DNA from: Liolophura sinensis
Taxonomy: Eukaryota > Mollusca > Polyplacophora > Chitonida > Chitonidae
NCBI RefSeq assembly: GCF_032854445.1
Contig: NC_088304.1
Coordinates: forward strand, 29,145,732 to 29,209,731
Length of the DNA stretch: 64,000 nt
Direction: 5' to 3'
This document shows positions 1 to 11,617 of the stretch, piece by piece; the first letter of the stretch is position 1, and each line of letters starts with the position of its first letter. The notes below the pieces were generated by a model, which worked only from the letters and a program-made list of their open reading frames with translations, did no database searches and was not told where the DNA came from. The position numbers and the translations under genes are program-made.

Positions 1-349
1 CTTCATTTGCCTTTAAATTTAACTTTTTGGATTGAATGTTTAGTTCTGATACAGCACCTAGTGGAATCTAAGCTGGGTGGATTGTGTCCTTTTTCAAATT
101 AGAACAACGTGTTACAGCACACAACACATAAATGACATACCTTAAATGACTGTAAATTTCGTCCATGACTAACTGGCCCATTTGTCCTGATTCTGAGAGT
201 TCTGTTGAGTTCAGAATGGTGACTTGAGGTTTGCTTGGAACATGGGATAATATTCTACTGGAAAATTGTAAGTTACAGCCCCAAACACAATATTTTGTGA
301 CATTTATTTGCCTCTGAAAATGCACTTTGGTGGACAAAATTTTAGGTCA
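1..349. other. No gene seen
   Basis: Non-coding. The only long frames lack any recognisable product. Confidence 0.5.
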
Positions 350-450
350 TTTAGGGTAGATGTACGTGTAGGTGTACATGTGGATATACATGTACGTGTA
401 GATGTACATGTATGCGTAAATGTACGTGTACATGTACGTGTGGATGCTGT
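350..450 (+). repeat. Short tandem array of TGTACGTGTAGA-type units
   Basis: 12-18 bp units built of GTACATGT and GTACGTGT. Imperfect. Confidence 0.7.
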
Positions 451-481
451 GTGAACTAGTCATACGTATAATCTTTAAAAC

Positions 482-745
482 AAAGTTAGGTGTACCTTCG
501 TGCTTGCAACATTTAGGTGTACCTTCATGCTTTCAACAATAAGGTGTACATTCATGCTTGCAACATCCAGGTGTACCTCCATGCTTGCAACATTTACATG
601 TCAGCTTGGATCATGTATCATGTGACGCTTGCAACATGTACATGTAGGTTTACGTCTGCCCCCATAAATGCAACATTTATGTATACCTCCATACCTGCAA
701 CATTTACCTGTAGGTTTGCGTGTACCTTCATGCTAGCAGCTACAT
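482..745 (+). repeat. Minisatellite, about 33-bp unit
   Basis: Unit GGTGTACCTTCATGCTTGCA plus ACATTTA, about seven diverged copies. Confidence 0.85.
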
Positions 746-1782
746 TCAAATCATATCTTTGCTAGTAACAATCCAGTGTTACACATGGATTCTACTATGA
801 TTCCGCAAGCATGGCATTTGCTTTTTATTGTTTTTTTTTTGTTTTTTTTAATTTTATTGAAATACTTATGTTTATCCTAGACAAAAGAAAATAGAAAGGA
901 AAGAAGCTCCAAGTTTCCTATCCAGTGGAGTGGTTAGCAGCATGCTGGCTTAGATTTCACTTCACAGGACAGTGTAATGGGGATACCAGTTCTGTCCCAT
1001 TTGTTCAGCTAATTTCTGAAACTTTGTAGAAAGGCATTGTCTGGGTGATCATATTATAATATACATGAGAATGAAATTCTTTTTGCTGTAATTATGTGTA
1101 AAGATATTCAGAAAAAAGTACTTTGTTGCTATGGAGATTAACGGCTAATTGACTACCTGTATGTAAGGTATGGAGAAAATGGATATTTACGTAAAATTTG
1201 CTTTTTTGCAACATTTTTGATGTTTGTTACAAAAATCGTTTGTTGTATTGAAATTCAAGTTGTGTCAGTTCTGAACTGTAGTCAACTTTCCACGTGGGCA
1301 TCTCCAGGGTTGGGCGAACGTCGATTGATTTGGCCAGTTTGCATATAAGACTCTCGTGTGTTGGGTTTTTCCTTAGTTGCCAATTATGGGGTGCCACAGG
1401 ACGATACCTTATCCAGTGTACAACCACATTGGCCAAATGGTAAAATCTGCCTTGGGGTTGTTGGCAGGGAAATTTCTCTAAGCATGACAGCTTATGTAAG
1501 CCTTTTGCCCACGTGTTACAAACTGGTAACCACAGAAAATGGTTAAAGGGAAACTGACTTGTGTGTCGAGTATAAGGCTTTATGTGTACCAAATTCTCTC
1601 TGTTGCATTTGTACAAGTTGTATTTGCGCAAGTTGCATTTGTACAATTGGATGATATTGATTTATAACTTACGGTTTCTCAGTCGAAATAAATATGCAAA
1701 TATCAACCTATATATATATAATGGGACATAAGCCAAAAATATGTGTATCATTTTGTATGTATGTAGGTGTGTGTGTGTGTGT

Positions 1783-1847
<65 letters not shown>

Positions 1848-2804
1848 CTGAAAGATTTACAGATGGCTGACTTAAGTTATGATACATTGGCACTTGCCAG
1901 GGTTTTATATACCTGTATATATATTTTTGAGATTTTGTTTTGGCGACATAATTTTCAATTGGAAAAAATTTAGACTTTCTAGAGAGATTGTTGATCTGAT
2001 ATGCTAATTTGCATGTAGCGGTCATTTCACACCTTGTACTCTCATGTGACATAATCATGTGATGCTGTTTGAAAATTTATATGGCGACGTGACTGAAACC
2101 TCATTACATGGTTGTACATTGCTATGGGTTCGAACCCGCGTCCATATAACGAGTAATCAGTAATAGCATGGAGTCGTGGATTTCCGGTCAGTCATTCTTG
2201 GTGGATTTCCAGTGTGTATGAAAGTAAAACCTTTGGAGAAATCATGATTTCTCTGTTGCCAATACAGTTTGTACAGACACTAGTCAAATTTATTTACTTT
2301 AACAATTCGTTGATTTCTGTAGTCGTATTACTTGTAAAGCTCTTGACTTGACGGAGCTTTGAATAGAGCGAACCGGTGTTCTGGGCGAACAGTTTGCGAA
2401 ATTTCCTTCATGCGCTGAAAACTGTGTAAATCAAAAGCCTGTTCCCGAGAGGTGGAGGTCTACTTCCATTCCCAGTACAATCGGATCCTGTATTTTGATG
2501 ATTTCAGCTAGACTTTTAAGAAGTTATTGCAGTGCGGTTTTTAATTGAAATATTTATACGACATATCTCTATCATTCACATGCAAGGTTATTTTGTCTTT
2601 ATAATTTTTTGTTATTTAGAATTAGGTGGTGTTTTAACACACATTATTTGTCAATTTGTCTTTTTGGTGATGTTTGTATTGTGTGTATTTATATGTATAT
2701 AATTTGTTATTGCCAACAGTTATTTGTGAAAATTTGAATAAGTGTGGAAAAGAATGGCCTCTATGTTAGTTCAGTCCTAGTTCAGTGTGTTGGAAGTTGT
2801 TTAC
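746..2804. other. No gene seen (except microsatellite)
   Basis: A frame at 1227-1646 (minus) has no recognisable domain and looks like chance. AT-rich with poly-T at 821-850. Confidence 0.5.
1767..1851. repeat. (GT)n(AC)n(AT)n compound microsatellite
   Basis: GT, then AC, then AT dinucleotide runs. The GT/AC junction is a perfect palindrome. Confidence 0.95.
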
Positions 2805-2965
2805 TGTACGAATTACGCCAGTGCGAATAACTTCTTCATGTCTGTAAGAAACCACGTATATGTGAATCACGCCAGTGCGAATAACTTCTTCATGTCTGTA
2901 AGAAACCACGTATATGTTAATCACGTCAGTGCGAATAATTTGTGTTTGAACCACGTCGATGTGAA
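2805..2965 (+). repeat. 52-bp tandem repeat, about 3 copies
   Basis: Two near-identical copies of a unit with GCCAGTGCGAATAACTTCTT and ACCACGTATATGTGAATCAC, and a partial third. Confidence 0.85.
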
Positions 2966-4110
2966 TCAGGTGAATGCGAATTCTGTACGAAAAACGTCTG
3001 TTTGTGTCGTGGAAAAGCTAACATGTGGTCCCACATACATGATATAAGGGGCGCATCGAAAACCATCTGTTATGCCCAGAGTTTTAATTCAAATGTGACA
3101 TTTTGCTGCAACAGTAACGCTATTTTTGATAATCGCATTAAAAAGAATCTGGTACACTTGAAGATAAGAGCATCCTCAGCTTGCTTGCTAAGGCTACATA
3201 TTATTTTCATTATTGTTTTTCTCATGCTTTTACCTGTTTTTTTTTTTGTAATTTCGGAACTGAGTTTTTGTCTGAAATTAATAAGTTACAGCTTCTAGGA
3301 CAAGAACGCCAATAATTCTTTATACAGTTTATATATAGATATTAATTATATATTTTCCTAAGCCAAAGCTTCTGGAAACATAAACTGTGTTTAAAATATG
3401 CATTTTTCGCAATACGAAAATACCGATTAATTACATTGTGACATTGACTTTGACAAAATATTTTCACGTATGAAAGAAATGAAGCATTATGCATGCAAAA
3501 TATAAGACCTGCTAAGCAGACATATTCTTATTCCGTGACGATTCTCAGCTGTTCTGCCGCTAATGTCGCGTCTCATTTTTGTATTTGATGTCCATACTTT
3601 ATGATGTAAACAAGCCATCTTATTATTTATTTCGGCAAAATAGCCGTGATATTCAGAAATTATAAAATAGATTTGAATCCTGAATAAAGAAAATTTGAAA
3701 GTTCTATATATTTACGTGTATACTTTGCCTTTACGGAGATAACGCCACCTACAAATATATGGTTATGATTTGTCGCTAGAACAAATTAGGTGCAAGTATA
3801 ATCCCGGCTTTAAGAAGGGAATTTGTAGATTCCGCCTCTCTCAGTGCTGGTGACGCCGTGGTGGCAATACACGGTTCGCGAGGCCGTTTGCGTAGTGTAA
3901 ATGTACTTGTCTTACGCCACTATCATGTACATATCTGTACGTCCAAGCGCAGGGATATACATATATTGATTGTTAACAATTTATGTATTAATATGGTATG
4001 TGAATGATTTCATTCTCTCCTCTAGGACATTCCTTGCGTCTTTCCAACATCATTGAAAAATGGTGACTTTCTCTTTGCCTCGTTCAGTCTTTCTCCATTT
4101 CTGACCCTGT
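2966..4110. other. No gene seen
   Basis: AT-rich, no motif recognised. Confidence 0.5.
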
Positions 4111-4222
4111 AGCCGCTCACCAGTGCAGTTGCTGTGAGATCAAGTCTATCAGGCTTCCTCTCTGATCGTACATTGGAAGGTCTGTCAGCAACTAGCGAAT
4201 GGTAATGGGTTCCCCAGGACCC
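4111..4222 (+). mobile_element. SINE family 1, partial copy
   Basis: It contains the tRNA-like B-box part (GTGCAGTTGCTGTGAGATCAAG) and the body with CTTCCTCTCTGATCGTACAT. Degenerate. The 3' part is lost. Confidence 0.7.
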
Positions 4223-4559
4223 CAGAACTTTGGCATTGTGTGAGTGTACACAGTGACTGCGCAAGCGGGCTGTCGTCTCACCCATATGGCGTTGCACAGA
4301 GATTAAACTGAAGTAAACGCCCGACGTCGTCATATAAGGCGACACAAACTTTCTGTATAAAGAATGCGACTGTAAATATATTTGTTGCCAGGTGGATTTG
4401 AGATAAATGCACTCTGATTATGATGTCAAGCCACATTAGGCTTGAGAAAGAAGGATGGTATTTAACTGTTGTAGTTCTCTTTATGAGGGATTTGAGTTAC
4501 AACTATCGAAGATATACTATACGTATTAGTTGTATACATCTAGTTGTCACATCCTTGAA

Positions 4560-4957
4560 TGTTGTGTGAATGATTAGAGCGTCCGCCTCGAAGTCGGAAG
4601 AGCCGGTTTCAAACCCGGGTCGGGTCATACTAAAGACGTTAAAAGGGTGCTTGCTGCTGAGTCGCTTAGCAAGGGTATTTGTTGCTGCCTCGCTTGGCAA
4701 GGGTGTTGGTTGCTGCCTCGCTTGGCGCTCATCACTGAGATGTTGCAACAAGAAAACACGACTGGTTCTCCCGGTGTCAGTATAATGTGACTGGGCGGTG
4801 TGCCATGCCTGGTGGCTTCGGCAGGGTGCAGGTAGGGCCTGCTTCTGTGGCGGTAGCACTGGCGGCATAGACTCGCGCTAGTACAAGAATACATAGTATT
4901 TGATGACTCTTCGTCGTCATTAAGATTAAATTGTTAAGTACGACATAATACTCCAAG
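4560..4957 (+). mobile_element. SINE family 2, tRNA-derived
   Basis: The head reads like a tRNA (GATTAGAGCGTCCGCC, then B-box GGTTTCAAACCC). The body has CGGTGTCAGTATAATGTGAC and CTTCGGCAGGGTGCAGG, and the 3' end ATTGTTAAGTACGACATAAT resembles the LINE tail. A 28-bp piece (TTGCTGCCTCGCTTGGCAAGG) is triplicated in the body at about 4650-4725. This type of SINE is common in molluscs; the family name is not assigned. Confidence 0.75.
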
Positions 4958-5039
4958 CTTACATTGAATCATGTGTGCTAAAGATTCAACATTTGCATAT
5001 TACAGCGGCGTTTTTGTGGCCCTTAATTACCGCAACGAG

Positions 5040-5430
5040 GGGGTTAGCAGGCAAGCGCGGCGCGATGAGACAGGGAGACTCTCACCAGTGCGGTCGCTGT
5101 GAGTTCAAGTCCAGCTCATTCTAGTCCGAATATTCTGACTAAAACTTGCAGCAGATATTGTGACAAGCCTGACCGCATGCTGCAAACATCGCAGCAGGCC
5201 GTGCAGGCTATCACAATAATTTATCTGCTGCAAGTGTTAGTCAGAATGTTCAGACTGAGCTCATGCTGGCTTCCTCTCCGGCTGTACGTGGGAAGGTCTG
5301 CCACCAGTGTGTGGATGGTCGTGGATTTCCCACTGGCTCTGCCCGACTTTCTCCCGCAGTAATGCTGACCACCGTGGTATAAGTGAAATATTCTCAAGTA
5401 CGGCGCAAAATACAAGTGAAACAAATAAAT
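5040..5430 (+). mobile_element. SINE family 1, full-length but split by a MITE
   Basis: tRNA-like head with the B-box GTGAGTTCAAGTCC, body (TGGGAAGGTCTGCCACC, CTCTGCCCGACTTTCTCCC) and tail TATAAGTGAAATATTCTCAA then AACAAATAAAT. It is interrupted at 5120-5257 by a foldback element. Confidence 0.85.
5120..5257. mobile_element. Foldback MITE inserted in SINE family 1
   Basis: 138 bp flanked by the direct repeat AGCTCAT (5113-5119 and 5258-5264), which is single in other SINE copies. The arms are about 45 bp inverted repeats (AGTCCGAATATTCTGACTAA against AGTCTGAACATTCTGACTAA on the other strand) and share GCAGCAGATA. A 7-8 bp target duplication would fit a hAT-type element. Confidence 0.8.
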
Positions 5431-6177
5431 TGATTACCGCACTATTTTATGCATATATCCTTTCAAACCTGCGAAAATAACGTCAGTGTTGACATTACGA
5501 GGGACCTGTTTATAGCCAAGACGTCGCCACACACCGTCATCTCCCCCTCCACCAACCCTTACAGCAATTGTTATGACATCCTAAACTGTATGTTAAGATA
5601 TGGAAGCCACTCGTTTCACGAAGCCTTAAAAGTACGTGTACGAACGTTGCAAATTGTTACATCAACTTCTGCAGAAAGGAGGAAGACAAGAAGGGGGATT
5701 TACCCACGTCAGGAATAGAGCTGAACTGGGCTGACTGATTAAAGGTTAGCAGACTTCCGACAGCAGTTGGGCCTGTAATTCTTCAGTACATCCTGATACC
5801 CTACGTGTCTCTCCACACGCTGTTGTAATCCCTCACACATGCACTCTGGTGCGCTAAGCTATAGTTCATTGGTCTGTGAAAAGAGCGAGTCCACGTGTTT
5901 GTTCTCCAGTCTCAGGTGGCGAGTCTATAGGTAAATGATGGCCATTGTTCTGTGCTTATGTTAGCCTACACAAAATCCGGTCATGTGTTTGGAAATAAGC
6001 TGATTATCAAGGCAACTCTTTACTTTCCCGCGCGCGAAATTCCTAGGCCTACTTTAATTCAACCGAGATATGGTGGAGCGATAACATTTCCTGTAGTGGT
6101 ATGACAGAGGACGAGACTTATTCACATTTGATTAGAAACCAGATTACTTGTACTGTCGAAGAATATTTGTTTTGTTG

Positions 6178-6590
6178 CCCCACGTCTTACCATTAGATAT
6201 GTAATTCCTACGCTTGGGCGCTTGACTAGGTGAAGCAATTCAGCGCAAAAATTAAGTACACTTGCATATCTCTGCTCATATCAATTCTACCCCTACCGTC
6301 TCACCAGGCGATTTGTAATTTGTGCTTGTGATATGGGATTAGATGAAGCAATGAAGGGTAAAAATTAGCTATCTTCATAGCTCTTCACATATCAGCTTAC
6401 CCCCACCGTCATACCATTCGATAATTTCTGCTTGTGGCGCCTGACTATAGCTGAATCAATCCAGCGCAGAAATTAAGCATACACTTGCATAGCTCTTCTC
6501 ATATCATCTTACTCACTTCTTGCCATGTGATTTGTAATTGTTACATGTGGCACTGAGAGAATCTATCTTCATAGCTCTTTCCATGTGATG
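6178..6590 (+). repeat. Old tandem repeat, about 113-bp unit, 3.7 copies
   Basis: Diverged copies each with a motif like CCGTCTCACCAGGCGATTTG, GAAGCAAT, AAAAATTA and CATAGCTCTTCACATATCA. Confidence 0.7.
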
Positions 6591-6765
6591 ACGGCGTCTA
6601 TTTGTCGACATTTTTAAAGTGCTGCCAAACCAAAGTGACACGCTGAAGAAACAAGACGCGAAACCACACCTAGCAACCTTTCACTATGGATATGATTTCA
6701 TCCGTATAAACCGAGCATATCGAAGTGGAGAAGAGCTCGCCGGAACCACAAATCGCATACACCAT

Positions 6766-6958
6766 AAACATAATGTCTTAATTTTAACAGAATGTCTGTC
6801 TTACGTTATTATAACAAAATATTGAGTCACATTTAACGTAATATCCTATTGATAGTCTGATGCAATCTTTGTGTTGGATGAACAGAATGTTGCATTATAT
6901 TTAAAGAATGCATTGTAGTATCTCTCAGACAACAGATTTTCTGTTAAATATAACACTT
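6766..6958 (+). mobile_element. MITE family M1, worn copy
   Basis: Shares AATGTCTTAATTTTAACAGA and the CTCTCAGACAACAGATTTTC region with the copy at 50783-51022. The terminal repeats are eroded. Confidence 0.55.
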
Positions 6959-7857
6959 GTTCTAGTGTACAAAGTAAATCAGGTGGAAAACATTTCACCT
7001 CTGAACAGTGATATTGGTCATAAATTCCGGTGATATCTTCTGTGATATATCATATAATCCAGAAGAGTATATACATAAGTTTACTGTGAAAAAAAACAAC
7101 AATTTGCCGATTAACGCGTACACTTAGAACAATGTGTTTAAATTTGTGATTACGAATATAGGAGTCTGCTCCTTCGGCACCTAATGGAGTTTCAATCGTC
7201 ACACCGAATAACTTGACGCCAGTGCTCAATCAGCCCGCATTCACACTCTCTTTCTATTACGTCAGTTATCTCCACAGCACGTGGATTGAGATTCACTACA
7301 TCAAACAAAATACCGTCATAAGAAACAATAAGAAGTTTTACATAGTCGTGGCATACAAAATCTTACGTTGTCGTCTTTAAGAAAACATTAAAGATGCAAA
7401 ACACGAATACTGAGATCTGTATAATGCTGGACTACAGAAACATGACCTCAGTTACATTTGTCAAGAAAAAAATGTTTCGAAACACGCACACGGTACACAT
7501 CACGAAAATATCTCTAGTCATTACATGAGAAAGTTACGAAGTTACAGTTTTGTAGACATCGGTAATCTTAAGAATCGTTAAAGTCTGCAACAAATTTGCC
7601 ACCCATTTCCGAGAAATCACGACGTTCAACCAATGTTCGTGTAACCGTATCCCCTTGGCCACAGAGGAGTTATACCTACGGTAATGCTGACACGAATACT
7701 TTCCCATTACTTGTACTACGATCGGTCTGACATACAATGAATTAAAATAAAAACATATTTCTCATATAAACAACTATTTGCATGTTTGGCCACCACAACG
7801 AATTTACTTCTTGTTTTCTACATTATATTTTTCTCCAAACAATTTTTCTGACTTTTT

Positions 7858-8035
7858 GTCAAGATCACTGTTCTGAGTTTTAGTCAGGATCAATGTTCTG
7901 AGTTTTGGTCAAGTTCACTCTTCTGAGCTAGTCAGCTTTAATGTTCTGAGTTTTCCTCAGGTTCAGTGTTTTGAGCTTTAGTTAGGCTTAACGTCCCTGG
8001 TTATCTTCAGCTTCAAGGTCACCAGGTTTTTTGTC
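7858..8035 (+). repeat. Minisatellite, about 26-bp unit (TTCTGAGTTTTGGTCAGG)
   Basis: Six to seven imperfect copies. The unit is related to the array at 16040-16440. Confidence 0.75.
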
Positions 8036-8103
8036 ATGCTGAGAATTAATGTAATCCTTTGAGAAATAACCTGCGGCATTTGTCTAACTTAAGAGACATA
8101 ACA

Positions 8104-8163
8104 ACCGGTAAGTGACACCGGTAAGTGCTACCGGTAAATGCCACCGGTAAGTGCCAACGGTAT
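8104..8163 (+). repeat. Short ACCGGTAAGTGC array
   Basis: Four copies of a 14-15-bp unit with the palindrome ACCGGT. Confidence 0.85.
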
Positions 8164-8225
8164 GTGTTTAAATCAATTAACTAATCTCCAAAACACCTAG
8201 ACTTTTAAAGACATTATCTTTTTGA

Positions 8226-8455
8226 TTTGATTCATTTATTTATTGGATTGGTCTTTACGCAGTATTGAAGAATATTTCGCTCATACGATTGTATTATGGT
8301 GGCAGAGCCCGGGGAAAATCCGTGACCATCAGCCGATTGCTTGAAGACCTTCTAACGTACGACCGCAGAGGAAGCCTGTACACATCGATCGCATTTGTGG
8401 GAGGCTCTTGTGGTAGTATACTGCGCTAGCATGCAAAGCACTGAGCCATTGTCAC
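8226..8455 (-). mobile_element. SINE family 1, near full length
   Basis: Reading on the minus strand: tRNA-like head near 8455 (degenerate, GGCTCAGTGC), body with CGGGCTCTGCCACC, tail near 8270 and A-rich end (AATAAATAAATG). Diverged. Confidence 0.75.
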
Positions 8456-9942
8456 TGAGTGACAATGTACCAATGACATTTCAACTCAGTCCACATCACT
8501 AATCAATCGCCTCATAAACGAAAAAGTCACAGTTCTAAACAAATCGTGTCTTATTGTGTCCAAACAAAATGCAGGGAAGCCACTCCGGCTGCCGAGGAGG
8601 CGACCTTAAAAGCCGAGACTGTTACAATCGATTTGCACATACATTTTGCTCCTTATTCATCCCAAGAGCAGGAATATCGATTTGATGGTGTAAGAACAAA
8701 AATAAAAGATCTTGCACAATGGCCATTATTAAGGAGCAAATCGGTCAAGACGAAATTGGATACTATGCTCTATTCCTCTTTTGCAACGAGAGTTCATTTA
8801 TAGGTCTAACTTTGAGGTTATAAACACACACTGCAATCTAACGGAGATCAAATACAAGTCTTTCAAAGATTTAATATATTTTATTTGCAGACCAATGAGA
8901 CTAGAAACATCTAAGCCTATGTTTATAAATGCTAACATGGAATGGTACCTATCACCGCAGTGTGTACCACAAATGAAATCTTAAACTAAACCCATGATAC
9001 ATGCATTCACTTGTAAATACGAGCAAAAGAACAAAAACAAAACAGAACTGTTACGTCAAGCTACATAAAAAACATTCGCACTTGGCAGATGTTCTGTACA
9101 TAATGTCACAAGTGTTCTACCTAAAATTTAAGAAATTATGATATCTTTTCAAAATTCTACTAATTGAAAACTGCAACCAATCAGTGGCTAATTTTGAAGT
9201 TTTGGTTGACCTGAAACCACAGGGCGCTATCGTTACTGACATTATTTTGCTAACGGAAATCATTCCATGCAAAGATATCAAGTGTAACAAGTGTAATGAA
9301 GAAAGCAGATTAATCTGTGGCAATTATTTAAATGAATACCATGTTTAATTTTGGTTTAACAGTGCTAATCTAGCCCAGCTAAAAACTCTCAACGTTTATC
9401 CTGAAGGCATGAAACAAATATAAGTTTCTACTGATCCAAAGCCAATTGCGTCTACAAGAGCGTAATACCATTGTAAACAAATGATTGCATTTTAATTTTG
9501 ATACAAACACTGCATTTTGAGTAATTCTAGATCAGTGAATTATAATAAATTGCAATTAACATCACTACATATTTTTTACTTAATTCTCTTTAAGCCATAG
9601 TATCAGGGTTTATGCAATTTGCTAAAAGTGGGACCATTTGCCAACTATCACACTGGCGGCACCGCTCTGGCTTACCATTTGTTTTGCTCAACGTTTCATG
9701 TAACGACTCATTTACGGATACGTATTTTTTTTCAAAATATCGTCTCTTTAGTTCTCATTAAATTTAGAGACCAAATATGACAAATGTAATCTGTAATGAA
9801 CCTGCCTGATACACCAAATCATTCTCCGCCATCGCCAAATACCAATTGTCTTGCTAGGACAGATCAATGTAGGCCTATCCATGCCGCCAATAAATGATTG
9901 GACACACCCTGTTATAAAATGAACATAGGTTGATCCATTTCA
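8456..9942. other. No gene seen
   Basis: Short frames only (up to 85 codons), none recognisable. Confidence 0.5.
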
Positions 9943-10330
9943 TGCTGGTTTTCTCTCCGGCCGAACGTGGGGATGTTTGCCAGCATCATGAGGATGGTCA
10001 TGGGTTTCCCTAGGGCTCTGCTTGGTTTCCTCCCACCGAATGTGGGGATGTTTGCCAGCATCATGAGGATGGTCATGGGTTTCCCTCGGGCTCTGCTTGG
10101 TTTCCTCCCACCGTACGTGGGGATGTTTGCCAGCATCATGAGGATGGTCATGGGTTTCCCTAGGGCTCTGCTTGGTTTCCTCCCACCGTACGTGGGGATG
10201 TTTGCCAGCATCATGAGGATGGTCATGGGTTTCCCTCGGGCTCTGCTTGGTTTCCTCCCACCGTAATGCTGGGTGCCGTCTTATAAGTGAAATATTCTTG
10301 AGTACTGCGCAAAACTCCAATCAGATAAAT
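9943..10330 (+). mobile_element. SINE family 1 with a 4x75-bp internal tandem amplification
   Basis: Body and tail of family 1. The block 9961-10260 consists of four 75-bp copies of the central body (from CGTGGGGATGTTTGCCAGC to TTTCCTCCCACCG). 75 is a multiple of 3, so both strands stay open over the array; these frames are not genes. The normal tail follows (GCCGTCTTATAAGTGAAATA). Confidence 0.85.
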
Positions 10331-10386
10331 ACATCAACATATTCAAGAGTTGCATCCTGCACAGAATTTATCACCGAGTTCTCTGG

Positions 10387-11165
10387 ATGTGGTATCAGAA
10401 CCAAAAGTTCCATCCTTTAGTGATAATGATATCAGCTGACAATCAAAAGTTCCATTCTTTAGTGATAATGAAATCAACTGACAACCAAAAGTTCCACCCG
10501 TTAGTGATAATGATATCAGCTGACAACAAAAAGCTCCATCCTTTAGTGATAATGATATCAGCTGACAACAAAAAGCTCCATCCTGTAGTGATAATGATAT
10601 CAGCTGACAACCAAAAGTTCCATCCTTTAGTGATAATGATATCAGCTGACAACCAAAAGTTCCATCCTTTAGTGATAATGATATCAGCTGACAAAAAGGC
10701 TCCATCCTGTAGTGATAATGATATCAGCTGACAACCAAAAGTTTCATCCTTTAGTGATAATGATATCAGCTGACAACCAAAAGTTCCATCCTTTAGTGAT
10801 AATGATATCAGCTGACAACAAAAAGCTCCATCCTGTAGTGATAATGATATCAGCTGACAACTAAAAGTTCCATCCTTTAGTGATAATGATATCAGCTGAC
10901 AACCAAAAGTTCCATCCTTTAGTGATAATGATATCAGCTGACAACCAAAAGTTCCATTCTTTAGTGATAATTATATCAGCTGACAAAAAAGCTCCATCCT
11001 GTAGTGATAATGATATCAGCTGACAACAAAAAGCTCCATCCTTTAGTGATAATGATATCAGCGAACAACCAAAAGTTTCATCCTGTAGTGATAATGATAT
11101 TAGCTGACAACCAAAAGTTTCATCCTTTAGTGATAATGATATCAGCTGACAACAAAGTTTCATGC
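10387..11165 (+). repeat. 42-bp minisatellite, about 18 copies
   Basis: Unit: (C)CAAAAGTTCCATCC, then TTTAGTGATAATGATATCAG and CTGACAA. Two variants (AAAGTTCCATCC and AAAGCTCCATCC) alternate in blocks. 42 is a multiple of 3, so frames stay open over the array; they are not genes. It lies about 450 bp beyond the 3' end of GPCR copy 1. Confidence 0.95.
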
Positions 11166-11617
11166 TGTAGTCAGTATGGTAGCAGTTGACAACCATGAGC
11201 TCTATCCTTTATTGAACGAAGATGATATATTTCTCTTTGTTACCTTTCTTCATCATTTAATAAACAAGTTATTTTATTTTGTCCTGAATGGGTTAACCAA
11301 GCTTGCTATCTTCTTCTCGAGAGCCATTTTCTCCATAGTATTGTTGAGATGGCATGGCTTTATAAGAGCTATCAGCCTGGTCTTTCCTTTCTGTCTCGAA
11401 GATAGCAGTTGATAAACAAGTTGCCTTCTTCCCTCTGAAGGTGGCAAAGATTGAAGTATTTAAAAGGTCATCTTGTATTAAAACATTATATAACCCAATA
11501 ATATGAACGCTGGCCTCTTCCAGAGCATAACATGTATATTTTCTGCAACAACAATCTGAAACGGTTTTCATTTCAACATACCCCGTCTGCTGGGTGTAAC
11601 AGCGCTTTGCACTTGGC

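Larger units (their letters stand above)
5431..7857. other. No gene seen outside the listed repeats
   Basis: Holds the 113-bp repeat and a worn MITE. Nothing else stands out. Confidence 0.5.

Noticed and set aside
1227-1646. 139-codon minus-strand frame
   Set aside because: No domain, no splice context, no recognisable similarity.
1767-1851. Possible regulatory Z-DNA element
   Set aside because: GT/AC runs can adopt Z-DNA, but nothing nearby suggests a gene to regulate.
4560-4640. tRNA gene
   Set aside because: A- and B-box-like motifs are present but it continues into a SINE body and a second copy exists at 54100. No cloverleaf with a good acceptor stem was seen.
9912-11196. Open frames of 80-126 codons on both strands
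   Set aside because: They come from tandem units of 75 and 42 bp, both multiples of 3. No start context or domain.
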